DNA of 58,994 nucleotides, taken from assembly GCA_027600665.1 (NCBI GenBank), contig JADGJL010000040.1, positions 1 through 58,994 on the forward strand, read 5' to 3'. This document shows positions 33,836 to 42,939 of the stretch, piece after piece. Position 1 is the stretch's first letter. Every line of letters starts with the position of its first letter. Origin of the DNA: Irineochytrium annulatum (Eukaryota > Chytridiomycota > Chytridiomycetes > Chytridiales > Chytridiaceae). The translations under genes were made by a program, and so were the position numbers. The notes below the pieces were generated by a model that worked only from the letters and a program-made list of their open reading frames with translations, did no database searches and was not told where the DNA came from.

Positions 33836-34708
33836 TTATTCGGTAACCTCCTTACGCCGCATGAAGATCAATAGCGGTATAGCGATAATGGTAACGACCA
33901 CGAACAGAAGGGTGTTGACCGCTGTTCCAAGTCCCCAGTTGCCTTCGCCGAAAGACCGCAGAATGATCGTACCTACGACCTGGGAAGCGTTACCCGGGCC
34001 ACCACCGGTCATGACATATACTTCGGAGAATACTTTGAGTCCACCGATCAACGTCAGCATCAGGTTAATGTTAATGGCGGGCAGTAAGAGTGGCAGTGTG
34101 ATTTTGAAAAAACTTCTCCACGAACTTGCGCCATCAATCTTGGCGGCTTCGTAATACTCCTGGGAAATGGACTGCAGGCCTGCCAGATAGATGGCCATCT
34201 GGAACCCGGCACTCTGCCAGATGGAGACGATGGCAATCGTCCAGATTACAATCGATGGGTTGGTCAGCCAAGCTTGGCTTAACGAATGTAATCCTACAGA
34301 TTCCAACAAATTGTTGATGGTACCTTCGGTACGCAACATGGGAGTGAACAGAATGCTGATCACGAGTATGCTGAGAATGGAAGGGGAGTAGAATATCGCA
34401 CGCAGCAGGTTCTTCGTTCTTAATCGCATGTTAAGTCCTACGGCCAGCAATAGGCCGATGACATTCTTGCCGACAACGGTGACAATTGCAAATATCGCTG
34501 TGTTTTTCAACGCCAGAATCAGCGTTTTGTCTGAGAAAATTTTCTCGAAATTATCCCACCCGATGAACTTCAACTCCAGCCGGTCTAACCGCCAATCCGT
34601 GAATGAGTAATAAAAAGCGGCGAGAGCAGGCACAACGAAAAAGATGGAGTAGATCAATAGTGCGGGAAATATCATGTAATACGAGTATAGATTTTTAGTC
34701 CTTTTCAT
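33836..34708 (-). CDS. Carbohydrate ABC transporter permease (MalF type)
   Basis: A 290-residue CUT1-family permease with six helices. Its EAA loop is YYEAAKIDGASSWRSFFKITLPLL. It is second in the minus-strand operon after the binding-protein gene. The 68-bp gap to that gene contains a strong hairpin (34731-34762), which should lower permease expression relative to binding protein. Confidence 0.9.
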   Translation of the reverse strand: MKRTKNLYSYYMIFPALLIYSIFFVVPALAAFYYSFTDWRLDRLELKFIGWDNFEKIFSDKTLILALKNTAIFAIVTVVGKNVIGLLLAVGLNMRLRTKNLLRAIFYSPSILSILVISILFTPMLRTEGTINNLLESVGLHSLSQAWLTNPSIVIWTIAIVSIWQSAGFQMAIYLAGLQSISQEYYEAAKIDGASSWRSFFKITLPLLLPAININLMLTLIGGLKVFSEVYVMTGGGPGNASQVVGTIILRSFGEGNWGLGTAVNTLLFVVVTIIAIPLLIFMRRKEVTE

Positions 34709-34730
34709 GTCTCACACTCCGTTATAGCTA

Positions 34731-34762
34731 GGCAGCATAACAATTGATCATGTTATGCTGCC
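34731..34762 (-). repeat. Intercistronic mRNA hairpin
   Basis: A perfect 11-bp inverted repeat GGCAGCATAAC/GTTATGCTGCC with a 10-nt loop, between the binding-protein gene and the first permease gene. There is no T run on the minus strand, so it is not a simple terminator. Its likely role is protecting the 3' end of the binding-protein message, as in mal operons. Confidence 0.75.
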
Positions 34763-34776
34763 TTATATTTCACTCT

Positions 34777-36090
34777 TTAGAAACCTTCTACGCCTTTATC
34801 CTGCATCAGCTGACTGAACTTCTCATCCCAGGATTTCAGCACTTCTTCTGGTGACAATCCACCAGCGAATTGATCCTGCAACAATCGGTACAATTCACTG
34901 CGATCCACCAGCATGTATGCATCCGTTGTTAGCACGGTTTTCTTCGGCGTAATGTAATTGTCTACAATATCCTGTTTGTATGCCGGCAGTTCCGGAGTAG
35001 TAACGTCACTGAAATTGGATACGTATCCTTTGGAATCCACGATCTGTTGTGCGACATCTTTGGAAGCGATATAGTCGAGGAACTGTTTGGCTTCATCCAA
35101 ATGTTTGGATTTCTTCGGAATGAACAGTTGTCCGCCGAGCGGACTTGCACCCAGACTGGCATTATCCGACGATGGAATCGGGAATACACCCAGTTCCATA
35201 TTTGGATCTTGCTCGGCCACGCCTTCAATTAACCAATCGCCCATAAACATCATGGCAACTTCCTTGTTCAGGAATTTACCTACTGCCATGTCATAGCTGT
35301 CGCTAAGTACATCGGTGTTGGTGTACCCTTTGGTGTACACTTCATACTGTTGTTCCAGGAATGTTTTGAATTCGGGAATATCGGACCATTTTTTCTTGTT
35401 ACTGTTCAACTCATCAAAAAACGTCGGATCATTTTTGGCTACAAAATCGGCAAAAGCTGCAGCGGGCCAGATGTTGGCAGCCCAGGCATCTTTGTATGGC
35501 ATGAATACAGGTGTAATGCCACTTGCTTTGATTTTTTCACAGATCGCCAGAAATTCTTCGTAGTTCGTTGGAATCGACAACCCGAGTTCTTCAAAGATTT
35601 GTTTGTTGTAAACTACCCCTTGCATCCCCGTATCCTGACTGACATGGAAGCTGTAGAGATGGCCGCCGGAAGAGAGGACGTCCTTATTCACAATTCTGCT
35701 TGCCCAAGGTTCGTTGTCCAGAATCTCGAAGTTCCGTTCAAGGTTCAGGTCCGTGACAGCACTCGCCAGATTGTACTGAATGATATCAGGCGTTTCATCT
35801 ACTGCCAGTTTGGTTTGCAGTACTGTCGTCGTTTGTTCCGCAGGAATCAGCTGCAAGTTGACGCGAATGTTCGTTTGTTTTTCAAATGCATCGAGAATGT
35901 CCTGCTGAATGAAGGCAGAGTCCTGAGAACTTTTGGAGATTGCCAGCTCCAATGTGACCTTGCCACTCTTGCTGTCCCCGCCAGCAGCTGTACCTGAATC
36001 CGTATCTCCTGAACCACAAGCGGTTAATGAGATGGATAATAAACTGGCCAGAATAATGGAAATCGCCTTTTTTCTTTTTATTGTTTTCAA
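34777..36090 (-). CDS. Sugar-binding lipoprotein of ABC importer (CUT1)
   Basis: A 437-residue family 1 extracellular solute-binding protein. The lipoprotein signal ends in LTAC (22-25). The mature domain shows the pattern VTLELAISKSSQDSAFIQQDILDAFEKQTNIRVNLQ and MMFMGDWLIEGVAEQDPNMELGVFPIP, typical of oligosaccharide or monosaccharide binders; the sugar cannot be named. It starts at TTG 36090 with GAGGGGG upstream. A cre site and -10 box lie just before it. It is first in the operon and divergent from the YesM-type kinase. Confidence 0.9.
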   Translation of the reverse strand: MKTIKRKKAISIILASLLSISLTACGSGDTDSGTAAGGDSKSGKVTLELAISKSSQDSAFIQQDILDAFEKQTNIRVNLQLIPAEQTTTVLQTKLAVDETPDIIQYNLASAVTDLNLERNFEILDNEPWASRIVNKDVLSSGGHLYSFHVSQDTGMQGVVYNKQIFEELGLSIPTNYEEFLAICEKIKASGITPVFMPYKDAWAANIWPAAAFADFVAKNDPTFFDELNSNKKKWSDIPEFKTFLEQQYEVYTKGYTNTDVLSDSYDMAVGKFLNKEVAMMFMGDWLIEGVAEQDPNMELGVFPIPSSDNASLGASPLGGQLFIPKKSKHLDEAKQFLDYIASKDVAQQIVDSKGYVSNFSDVTTPELPAYKQDIVDNYITPKKTVLTTDAYMLVDRSELYRLLQDQFAGGLSPEEVLKSWDEKFSQLMQDKGVEGF

Positions 36091-36116
36091 TGCAAATCCC
36101 CCTCTAAAACGTGTTG

Positions 36117-36142
36117 TGAATCCGTTTACAAGTCCGATTATA
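36117..36142 (-). promoter_or_regulatory. Promoter -10 and CcpA cre site of the sugar ABC operon
   Basis: On the minus strand, TATAAT (36137-36142) has no good -35 17 bp upstream, which fits activator control by the adjacent YesN-type regulator. TTGTAAACGGATTCA (36117-36131) matches the cre consensus WTGNAANCGNWNNCW at every position and covers the start site, so CcpA would block transcription when a preferred sugar is present. Confidence 0.8.
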
Positions 36143-36296
36143 GATTCTTTTCTCTCCCCGGTACATGTCTGTGCTTGAACGTTGATGTGTAAAATTCTGA
36201 ACTTGAAATCGCTATCATTTCATGGAGTACCGTGATAGAGTAGACATCAATGTAAGGGATTTCACATCATGTCAGAACAGGAGGGTATCTCTAATA

Positions 36297-38060
36297 ATGG
36301 CGAAGTTCATACATAAAACAACTCAATTCAGTTTGCAGACGAAGGTGTTTTTGACGTTTCTGGCTCTGCTTTTGTTTGTGCTGGGCTGTTTTATCGTTTA
36401 TGTGAATGTGATCGTTGTCCGTCCGCTCAAATTGAAAACGGAGCAGGATACGCTCGTGACCGCTACGAAGGTAAGAGAACAAGTTGATCTCTATGTGGAG
36501 CAGCAGAACCAGATGTCACAGCGAATATTATCCAGCAAAAATATTTTTGCAGCCATGGACAAGAGCTCCTCAGCGCATAGTAATTATGAAAGACTGAAAC
36601 AGATTCGGATCATTAAAGACATCATGTTCCAGGCCATCGGTCCGAGCATGAATATCAAGGACATGTCCATCTATGACAATCACGGCGTTCTCCTGACGTC
36701 ATATCTGGGTTCGGGTAATCCACCCGCCATCCTGAACACCCTGATGGAGAGTAGTCAGATTGGACGAGAGTGGACGGAAAGTGGTTTTGTTCTGCTTCGC
36801 CAAGTCGATACCATTTCCTTTGTTCGTACGATCAATGATCAGAATGGCAAGGTGTACGGTTATCTTAGCATTCAGATGGAACAAGCTTATATACAGAACC
36901 TTACGGAAGGTATTACAGCAGGGGAAGTCTATATTCTGAATGAACAAGGAGAGCAGATGACAGGTACGGAAGCTAGTGAGACATTTGCCAATTGGACAAA
37001 GCCTTCATCAGACGAGGGGTTAGATGTCGACAAAGACGACAATTACGTCACACATTCTATTTCACCGAGTACAGGTTGGATTACATACATCATAACGCCC
37101 AAAAAATCTGTCCTAGGCTCGATCCATTCTGTTCAGACGATGTCCATCCTGCTGATTACAGCACTGATGCTGGTGTCGTTCGTGTATATCTTCCTGTCGA
37201 CGCGTAACCTGCTGCTGCCTATCCGCAAGCTACGCAGCCAGATCTGGCGAATGAACTACAGCAATATGAATCTGAAAATGGATGAAACGCCGAAGAATAA
37301 CGATCTATTGTTGCTGAATGAAGCCTTTTGGGATCTGATGGAGAGGCTTCAACAATCCATTGACCGGGAAAAATCGGCGCTTCATGAAGAAGTAAAGGCG
37401 CGTAATTCTGCGCTGCAAGCCCAGATCGCACCTCATTTTATTCATAATGTTCTATATCTGATCAGTATTGCCGCCCAAGAGGGGAAGACCAAAGTTGTAT
37501 CCGATATGTGTAAACATCTCTCGGACAGTCTGCGTTATATTGTCTCTTCACCATACGCGCATGTGACTTTGGCTGAGGAGCTTCAACATACGAGACATTA
37601 CCTGTCCCTTGTACAGCAAAAGTACGAGGAGGATCTGGAATGGGACATCTGTGCTGACGAACTGGCGAACGAAATCCGGTTGCCACGGTTGGTCATTCAG
37701 CCGTTTGTGGAAAACTGCATTGAACATGCCTTTGCCAACACTGCGCCGCCTTGGCATATCCGGATTACCGTGAAGCAATATAACGGATTATGGGCTTTGG
37801 AGATCAAGGATAACGGAGAGGGGTTTCCACCGGATAAGATCCAGGAGATTGTAGCCAATATTCAGGCATCGGGCTCCGGAATGAACCAGACGGCCGATCG
37901 TGCTACAGCCCTTGGTAATATGGGGATTATCAACAGTGTCAATCGACTCAAACTAATGTATAACAACCGACTCTTTATTAATATATTTAACAATCATTCT
38001 GAAGAGCAACATGGAGCAACGATTCAGATCATCGGCTCACTGACGAAAGATTTTTACTAG
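36297..38060 (+). CDS. YesM-type sensor histidine kinase
   Basis: 587 residues. TM1 (VFLTFLALLLFVLGCFIVYVNVIVV), an outer dCache-like sensor of about 240 residues, TM2 (MSILLITALMLVSFVYIF), a HAMP linker, then the His_kinase domain with QIAPHFIHNVLYLIS (phosphoacceptor His near 379) and a GHKL ATPase (VENCIEHAFAN, DNGEGF). Such kinases sense extracellular sugars, often via the binding protein, and phosphorylate YesN. I start at 36297 (AGGAGGG upstream); the frame extends to 36222 without a site. The response regulator follows 16 nt later. Confidence 0.9.
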   Translation: MAKFIHKTTQFSLQTKVFLTFLALLLFVLGCFIVYVNVIVVRPLKLKTEQDTLVTATKVREQVDLYVEQQNQMSQRILSSKNIFAAMDKSSSAHSNYERLKQIRIIKDIMFQAIGPSMNIKDMSIYDNHGVLLTSYLGSGNPPAILNTLMESSQIGREWTESGFVLLRQVDTISFVRTINDQNGKVYGYLSIQMEQAYIQNLTEGITAGEVYILNEQGEQMTGTEASETFANWTKPSSDEGLDVDKDDNYVTHSISPSTGWITYIITPKKSVLGSIHSVQTMSILLITALMLVSFVYIFLSTRNLLLPIRKLRSQIWRMNYSNMNLKMDETPKNNDLLLLNEAFWDLMERLQQSIDREKSALHEEVKARNSALQAQIAPHFIHNVLYLISIAAQEGKTKVVSDMCKHLSDSLRYIVSSPYAHVTLAEELQHTRHYLSLVQQKYEEDLEWDICADELANEIRLPRLVIQPFVENCIEHAFANTAPPWHIRITVKQYNGLWALEIKDNGEGFPPDKIQEIVANIQASGSGMNQTADRATALGNMGIINSVNRLKLMYNNRLFINIFNNHSEEQHGATIQIIGSLTKDFY

Positions 38061-38076
38061 CGAGGAGGCATAGGCG

Positions 38077-39603
38077 ATGTATAATGCGATGATTGTAGAG
38101 GATAGCAAGCCGATATTACGTAATATTAAAATGCTCTTGGAAACGCTGAGCTTTCCCATTCGTGTAGCGGCTACGGCAACGAATGGAGAGGAGGCTCTGG
38201 CAGCGATAAAGCAGTCATCGATTGATCTGTTGTTGACCGATATTCGAATGCCAAAAATGGATGGCCTGTCCCTGATTGAGCAAGCCAAGCTTGCCAACCC
38301 GGATCTGAAGGTCATTCTAATTAGCGGATACAGCGATTTTGAATACACAAGAAAAGCATTGAACCTGCAAGTGTTTGACTATTTGCTAAAACCTGTCGAA
38401 CGAGAGGCGCTTGAAGAAGTCATGGGTCGGGTAATTGACCAACTTGATCAACAGATGTCCAAGGAACTGCTGGATCTGCAAGAAATCATTCATCCCCAAT
38501 GTGGAACTACGCCCAAAAAGGGGGAGGATTTTCCGCCCTTATTCAGCCAGATGATGATGATTATGAGCAAACAACCCTTCACCGCAGGGCATGAACGATG
38601 GGTGCAGCTGGAGCTTGAGGCGATGGTGAAGGATTTTTTCCCATTCTATTCTTGTCGTGTGTACACCAGCCAAACGCCATATCAATTTATTGCTTTTGTT
38701 AACAAGAGTGCACTTGAGGTGTATTCTTCTGTACACGAATGTCTTGAATCCTTGAGACGGCATTTGGTTGCGCATGACATCGATGCGATTATTGGAGGAC
38801 AACTTTTATTGGCTGAGTCTGGTAATCTGCCTGAGCTCTATCACCGCATGTCATCCATTATGTCTGAGCAGCAACGGTTGAAACAAGGAATAGTGTTGGA
38901 TACCGGGAATCCGGTGTCAAAGGCTAGATCCGAGACAGGCTGTCTGGATTCGGTGCTGGAATCTGTTTTTGTACAGATGATACAGGCCCGGCAGAAAGAA
39001 CGGTTTGCTCTTAAGTTATCTGAATTGTTGAATCAATGGGCAGAGGAAAATGTACATATGACTGAGGTGGAACGGTTTATTGGATTGATCGTAGACACGT
39101 TTGCTCATCTGTACGAGGAACAGGGCTCGGGCATGAGATTGGGGTTGGAGCTTCGGGCAAAACAATTCGTCCAGGCACAGTCCTATGCCGATTTTTGCCG
39201 GGAACTGACGGAATGGACGGGACAGTGTTTCGATATGCTGCAATCCCACGTCCGCAAAAGCAAGGCGATCCTGTTCGAACAGATTGACGATTACGTAAAA
39301 CTAAATAAGTACTCTCCATTGTCGATCAACGACATTGCCATGAAGTTTCACGTCAGCCCGTCCTATGTCAGCAGAGTGATCAAAAATGAAACACAAATTA
39401 CGTTTGTTCAGTATTACACCCAGCTTCGCATTCAGGAAGCCTGCAGACTGATGGAAAGCCAGCCGGACATGAAATTTAAGGAAGTATCCGATTTGCTGTC
39501 GTTTAGCGATCAGCACTATTTCTCCAAGGTGTTCAAAGAGTATACGGGGCTAAGTCCTACCGAATATAAACAACAGATGCTTGGTATAAAGAACCAATCA
39601 TAG
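38077..39603 (+). CDS. YesN-type response regulator with AraC DNA-binding domain
   Basis: 508 residues. The receiver domain has D55 (LLLTDIRMP) and VILISGYSDFEYTRKAL. A central linker of about 270 residues follows, then an AraC-type double helix-turn-helix (PLSINDIAMKFHVSPSYVSRVIKNE and KFKEVSDLLSFSDQHYFSKVFKEYTGLSP). The obvious target is the divergent sugar ABC operon, whose promoter lacks a good -35. GAGGAGG precedes the ATG. Confidence 0.92.
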   Translation: MYNAMIVEDSKPILRNIKMLLETLSFPIRVAATATNGEEALAAIKQSSIDLLLTDIRMPKMDGLSLIEQAKLANPDLKVILISGYSDFEYTRKALNLQVFDYLLKPVEREALEEVMGRVIDQLDQQMSKELLDLQEIIHPQCGTTPKKGEDFPPLFSQMMMIMSKQPFTAGHERWVQLELEAMVKDFFPFYSCRVYTSQTPYQFIAFVNKSALEVYSSVHECLESLRRHLVAHDIDAIIGGQLLLAESGNLPELYHRMSSIMSEQQRLKQGIVLDTGNPVSKARSETGCLDSVLESVFVQMIQARQKERFALKLSELLNQWAEENVHMTEVERFIGLIVDTFAHLYEEQGSGMRLGLELRAKQFVQAQSYADFCRELTEWTGQCFDMLQSHVRKSKAILFEQIDDYVKLNKYSPLSINDIAMKFHVSPSYVSRVIKNETQITFVQYYTQLRIQEACRLMESQPDMKFKEVSDLLSFSDQHYFSKVFKEYTGLSPTEYKQQMLGIKNQS

Positions 39604-39624
39604 CTAACAAACCCTTTTTATTTA

Positions 39625-39633
39625 TGCTATAAT
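39625..39633 (+). promoter_or_regulatory. Extended -10 promoter before the chemoreceptor
   Basis: TG-n-TATAAT (TG 39625-39626; TATAAT 39628-39633) lies 24 nt after the yesN-type stop codon, giving the chemoreceptor gene its own promoter with a leader of about 150 nt. Confidence 0.6.
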
Positions 39634-39675
39634 ACGAAACAAATACGGCTTGTTACTGAATTCATTCAGGCAATA

Positions 39676-39731
39676 CCTATGTATATACATGCTCAACGTT
39701 TCTTTGGGTGTGTACATATATGGGTTTTTTT
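39676..39731 (+). terminator. Terminator hairpin in the chemoreceptor leader
   Basis: CCTATGTATATACA (39676-39689) and TGTACATATATGGG (39711-39724) pair at 13 of 14 positions (two G-U) around a 21-nt loop and are followed by seven T. It may simply end the YesMN transcript, but it also lies between a good promoter (39628) and the start of the receptor gene, so it could act as an attenuator. Confidence 0.65.
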
Positions 39732-39786
39732 GCGTTTACTTGCCGGTTGATTCTACTAAAAATGGATACAGAGAGGAAGATTCACT

Positions 39787-41832
39787 TTGGAAAAAGAAAA
39801 GAAAAAAAGGTCATTTTATAAGAAAGGAGGAGCCAATTTACGATTAATGAGTACTAGGCTGATTGCAGCTTTCCTTGCGGTGCTTATTATCCCAACTGCA
39901 CTTATCGGTTATTTCTCGTATCATAGTGCCAAAGATCAGGTGCAACAAAAAATGACAGAACCCATCAACACAATATTAACGATGACAGGACAGCATATTA
40001 ACAATCTGGTAGGGGAAAAAGCAGAATTATTGAGTTATATAGACCGTATCTATAGATCCTCGCCCGGTCAGGCGAACATCGAAGCGGTACAAGTAGAAAT
40101 CGAGCAATTAGCTGATACATATCCTGATATTCTTGGCATAACTGTGGGCAGCGACCAAGGAAGTGTTATATCATCTCCAGCAATAGAGGATGCAACATAT
40201 GATCCACGCAGCACGGAATGGTATTCCAATGGTATGAGTAACAATGGATCACTCTATTTTTCGAGTATTATGACAGATTCAGTATCCGGGAAGATTTATG
40301 TAGAAATTTCAAAGGCAATTTCAAATCAACAAGGTGTAGCAAGTATTAAACTTGATCTGGAGCAATTAGCCAAAGAAATATCTGATGTGGATGTAGGAGG
40401 TAATGGGAGCCTGATTGTGGTTGACGCCAATCGAACAATCGCGGCTTGGTCAGGTGCCATTGTAAAAGGTGGGGGAGGAGAACTTGGCGGAGCGCTCATC
40501 GAAGGAATTCCAGTTCATCCGAATACGGCTTCAAGTTCCGAAGAACCGATGGCATTCTCCCAATTTGTTAGAACGGATCTGGCGTATGATTTGGAGGTGT
40601 ATAACGGTGTTAATGCTTTGACGGGATGGAATGTCATTGCTTTGATGGGCCATGAGGATTTTATCGCCGCAGCGAAACCCATCATGGTATCGAGTCTAAT
40701 CGTCATTGCCGTATCTGTAATGATTGCCGGAGTTATTATTTTCTTCATTCTGAGATCTTTTATTGTACCCATGCAAAAACTGCGAAAGGCCACTCGCAGC
40801 GTAAGAGAAGGGAATCTGTCCGAACGGGTTAATCTTAAAACTGAAAATGAATTTGGTATATTAGCCAATGATTTTGACCAGATGACCATTTCCCTTCAAT
40901 CGGTGGTTGCCGAACTTCATCAGACGTCATCGTTGTTAAGTCACTCTTCCCAAATGATTCAGGAAAGCACAGAACAAACCACCCAATCGGTTCAACATGT
41001 GGCGGAAACCATGCACCAGACTGCGGAATCAGCTGTCGTTGGGGCGGAAAGCTCGGAACAAACCGCGAATGCCGTAGAAGAGATGGCGAGAGGCATCAGT
41101 ACAATTGCAGAATCTGCGAGTGCCATCGTTGATTCGGCTGAAGAGACGGAGCGCGCTGTTGCTAATGGTGGAAAAACCATTAACCAGGTCAGAGAACAAA
41201 TGCAACATATTATCGGAGCTGTTGAAGAAACCTCGGCATTGATTAATGAGCTGTCCAGTCTGTCCGCCGAAGCCAATCGAATGAATGAAGCGATAGCGGA
41301 TATTTCTCGGCAAACCAATCTTCTATCACTGAATGCCTCTATTGAAGCATCAAGAGCAGGAGAACACGGTAAAGGTTTTGCTGTTGTTGCTGGTGAGGTG
41401 CGTACGTTATCCATGCAATCCAAACAAAGTGCGGACGACATTGGCGCTACCATTGGCAAAATGCTTGATCTGATTGCAAAATCCACCTCCCTTATGAATG
41501 ATAAAGTTCGCAATCAAGTTGGTGAGGGAATGCGGATCAGCCAAGAAGCTTCTACAACCATATCCAACATTGAACAATATACAACTCATATCGTGGATCA
41601 AATTCAGGATATATCTGCTGTCTCAGAACAGTTGTCAGCCAGTACGGAGGAAGTCTCGGCTACCGTTGCCGCGATGAGTCACATCTCTAAAGTGTCGGCT
41701 GATAGCGCTCAGACAACTTCAGCAGCAGCCCAAGAGCAAATGGCGGCAATGGAGGAGATATCCGCATCTTCTGCACAGCTATCCAAAACAGCAGAGAATA
41801 TGCAAGAACTGGTTCGCCGGTTTAAGCTCTAG
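39787..41832 (+). CDS. Methyl-accepting chemotaxis protein
   Basis: A 681-residue receptor. TM1 ([21 protein letters not shown], about 24-44) and an outer dCache sensor (about 45-300, with [11 protein letters not shown] and [11 protein letters not shown]) are followed by TM2 ([21 protein letters not shown]), HAMP and a full signalling domain. The hairpin tip is [35 protein letters not shown]. It couples a ligand, perhaps the sugar taken up by the neighbouring importer, to flagellar motion via CheA/CheW. It starts at TTG 39787 (AGAGGAAG upstream). A strong AAAGGAGG at 39822-39829 lies inside the gene, 17 nt before an in-frame ATG (39847). Confidence 0.9.
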   Translation: MEKEKKKRSFYKKGGANLRLMSTRLIAAFLAVLIIPTALIGYFSYHSAKDQVQQKMTEPINTILTMTGQHINNLVGEKAELLSYIDRIYRSSPGQANIEAVQVEIEQLADTYPDILGITVGSDQGSVISSPAIEDATYDPRSTEWYSNGMSNNGSLYFSSIMTDSVSGKIYVEISKAISNQQGVASIKLDLEQLAKEISDVDVGGNGSLIVVDANRTIAAWSGAIVKGGGGELGGALIEGIPVHPNTASSSEEPMAFSQFVRTDLAYDLEVYNGVNALTGWNVIALMGHEDFIAAAKPIMVSSLIVIAVSVMIAGVIIFFILRSFIVPMQKLRKATRSVREGNLSERVNLKTENEFGILANDFDQMTISLQSVVAELHQTSSLLSHSSQMIQESTEQTTQSVQHVAETMHQTAESAVVGAESSEQTANAVEEMARGISTIAESASAIVDSAEETERAVANGGKTINQVREQMQHIIGAVEETSALINELSSLSAEANRMNEAIADISRQTNLLSLNASIEASRAGEHGKGFAVVAGEVRTLSMQSKQSADDIGATIGKMLDLIAKSTSLMNDKVRNQVGEGMRISQEASTTISNIEQYTTHIVDQIQDISAVSEQLSASTEEVSATVAAMSHISKVSADSAQTTSAAAQEQMAAMEEISASSAQLSKTAENMQELVRRFKL

Positions 41833-41870
41833 ATTAGAAGTAAGTAAGTTTGAAACGAAACGTGTTAAGC

Positions 41871-41900
41871 AAAAGGCGTTCCCCAAAGGGAGCGTCTTTT
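41871..41900 (+). terminator. Terminator after the chemoreceptor
   Basis: AAAAGGCGTTCCC pairs with GGGAGCGTCTTTT (with G-U pairs) over a 4-nt loop and runs into T. Confidence 0.78.
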
Positions 41901-42075
41901 GTGCGCTTAGCTGAGAGAGAGGAGTAGGAATGTGATCACTCATCCTCAACATATCCTTTCCAGCATTCCGGATGAAACGAGTTCGCAGACAATAGAGGTA
42001 GGATAATGCAATAATTCAGTGAATTTATATATGAAGAGATCTGATAAAATGAATGAAAAGCTGGGAGGTAAAGCC

Positions 42076-42831
42076 ATGAAAAAGCCCATGATCGGTGTAC
42101 TGCCTTTATATGATACTGACAAAAAAAGTTACTGGATGCTTCCGGATTATATGAACGCAATAGAGGGAGCAGGCGGGATTCCGATTATGCTGCCTTTGAC
42201 AACGGATACCGAGATTATAGGAACATTGGCTAATGAATTCGATGGCTTCCTGTTCACCGGGGGACATGATCTCAATCCGGAGCTGTATCATGAGCATGTA
42301 GAGGTCACCTGTGGAGAGCTATGTATTGAACGCGATATGATGGAGTCGTTATTATTACAAAAGGTAATTGAGCTTGATAAGCCAGCCTTTGGCATATGCC
42401 GTGGACTACAATTATTTAACGTTGTTTTGGGTGGTACGTTGTATCAAGACATTCCGACTAGCCTTCAACTTCATGTGAACAAGATCGTTAATCATAAGCA
42501 AAGTCCGCCGTATACGAATCTTGTACATGAAGTACATATTGAGAAAAATAATATCCTATACGATATTTTGCAAACAGATACGATAAAAGTAAACAGCTAT
42601 CACCATCAGGGGATCAAAATGTTAACGGATAAATTAACGGCCGTGGCAGTCGCTGAAGACGGACTCGTCGAATCCGTAGTCATGCCGAACCGTTCATTTG
42701 TTTTGGCTGTGCAGTGGCATCCAGAGTACAGCTACAACGTAGATGACTGTAGTCAAAAGTTATTTGCGGCGTTTGTTAATGCTTCTCAATCCCCGCGCTA
42801 TAATGTCCATATTGAAGATATCACTGCATAA
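42076..42831 (+). CDS. Class I glutamine amidotransferase-like peptidase C26 (PuuD-like)
   Basis: A 251-residue gamma-glutamyl-GABA hydrolase family protein. The nucleophile C108 lies in FGICRG and the catalytic His-Glu in VQWHPEYS, with the oxyanion TGGHDLNP loop near 61-70. Relatives release GABA from gamma-glutamyl-GABA in putrescine breakdown; a carboxyspermidine pathway lies 6 kb away but the two are not linked in one unit. I start at ATG 42076 with GGGAGG 7 nt upstream. Confidence 0.88.
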   Translation: MKKPMIGVLPLYDTDKKSYWMLPDYMNAIEGAGGIPIMLPLTTDTEIIGTLANEFDGFLFTGGHDLNPELYHEHVEVTCGELCIERDMMESLLLQKVIELDKPAFGICRGLQLFNVVLGGTLYQDIPTSLQLHVNKIVNHKQSPPYTNLVHEVHIEKNNILYDILQTDTIKVNSYHHQGIKMLTDKLTAVAVAEDGLVESVVMPNRSFVLAVQWHPEYSYNVDDCSQKLFAAFVNASQSPRYNVHIEDITA

Positions 42832-42844
42832 TCTGGAGCAGAGA

Positions 42845-42879
42845 AAAGACCTCCTGTTTATAAAACAGAGGAGGTCTTT
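42845..42879. terminator. Bidirectional terminator, C26 peptidase and MMPL gene
   Basis: AAAGACCTCCTGTTT pairs with AAACAG-x-GGAGGTCTTT around a 4-nt loop; T-rich ends on both strands. Confidence 0.85.
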
Positions 42880-42939
42880 GTATTGGTGAATCTAGTTGTG
42901 ATGATGAGTAATCCTGGTATTAGCATTGAAGTGGACTGA

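Noticed and set aside
39640..39786. c-di-GMP (GEMM) riboswitch before the chemoreceptor
   Set aside because: Conserved GEMM elements (GGGCAAACC-type and CCUCCGG-type loops) are not visible; only a plain hairpin is seen.
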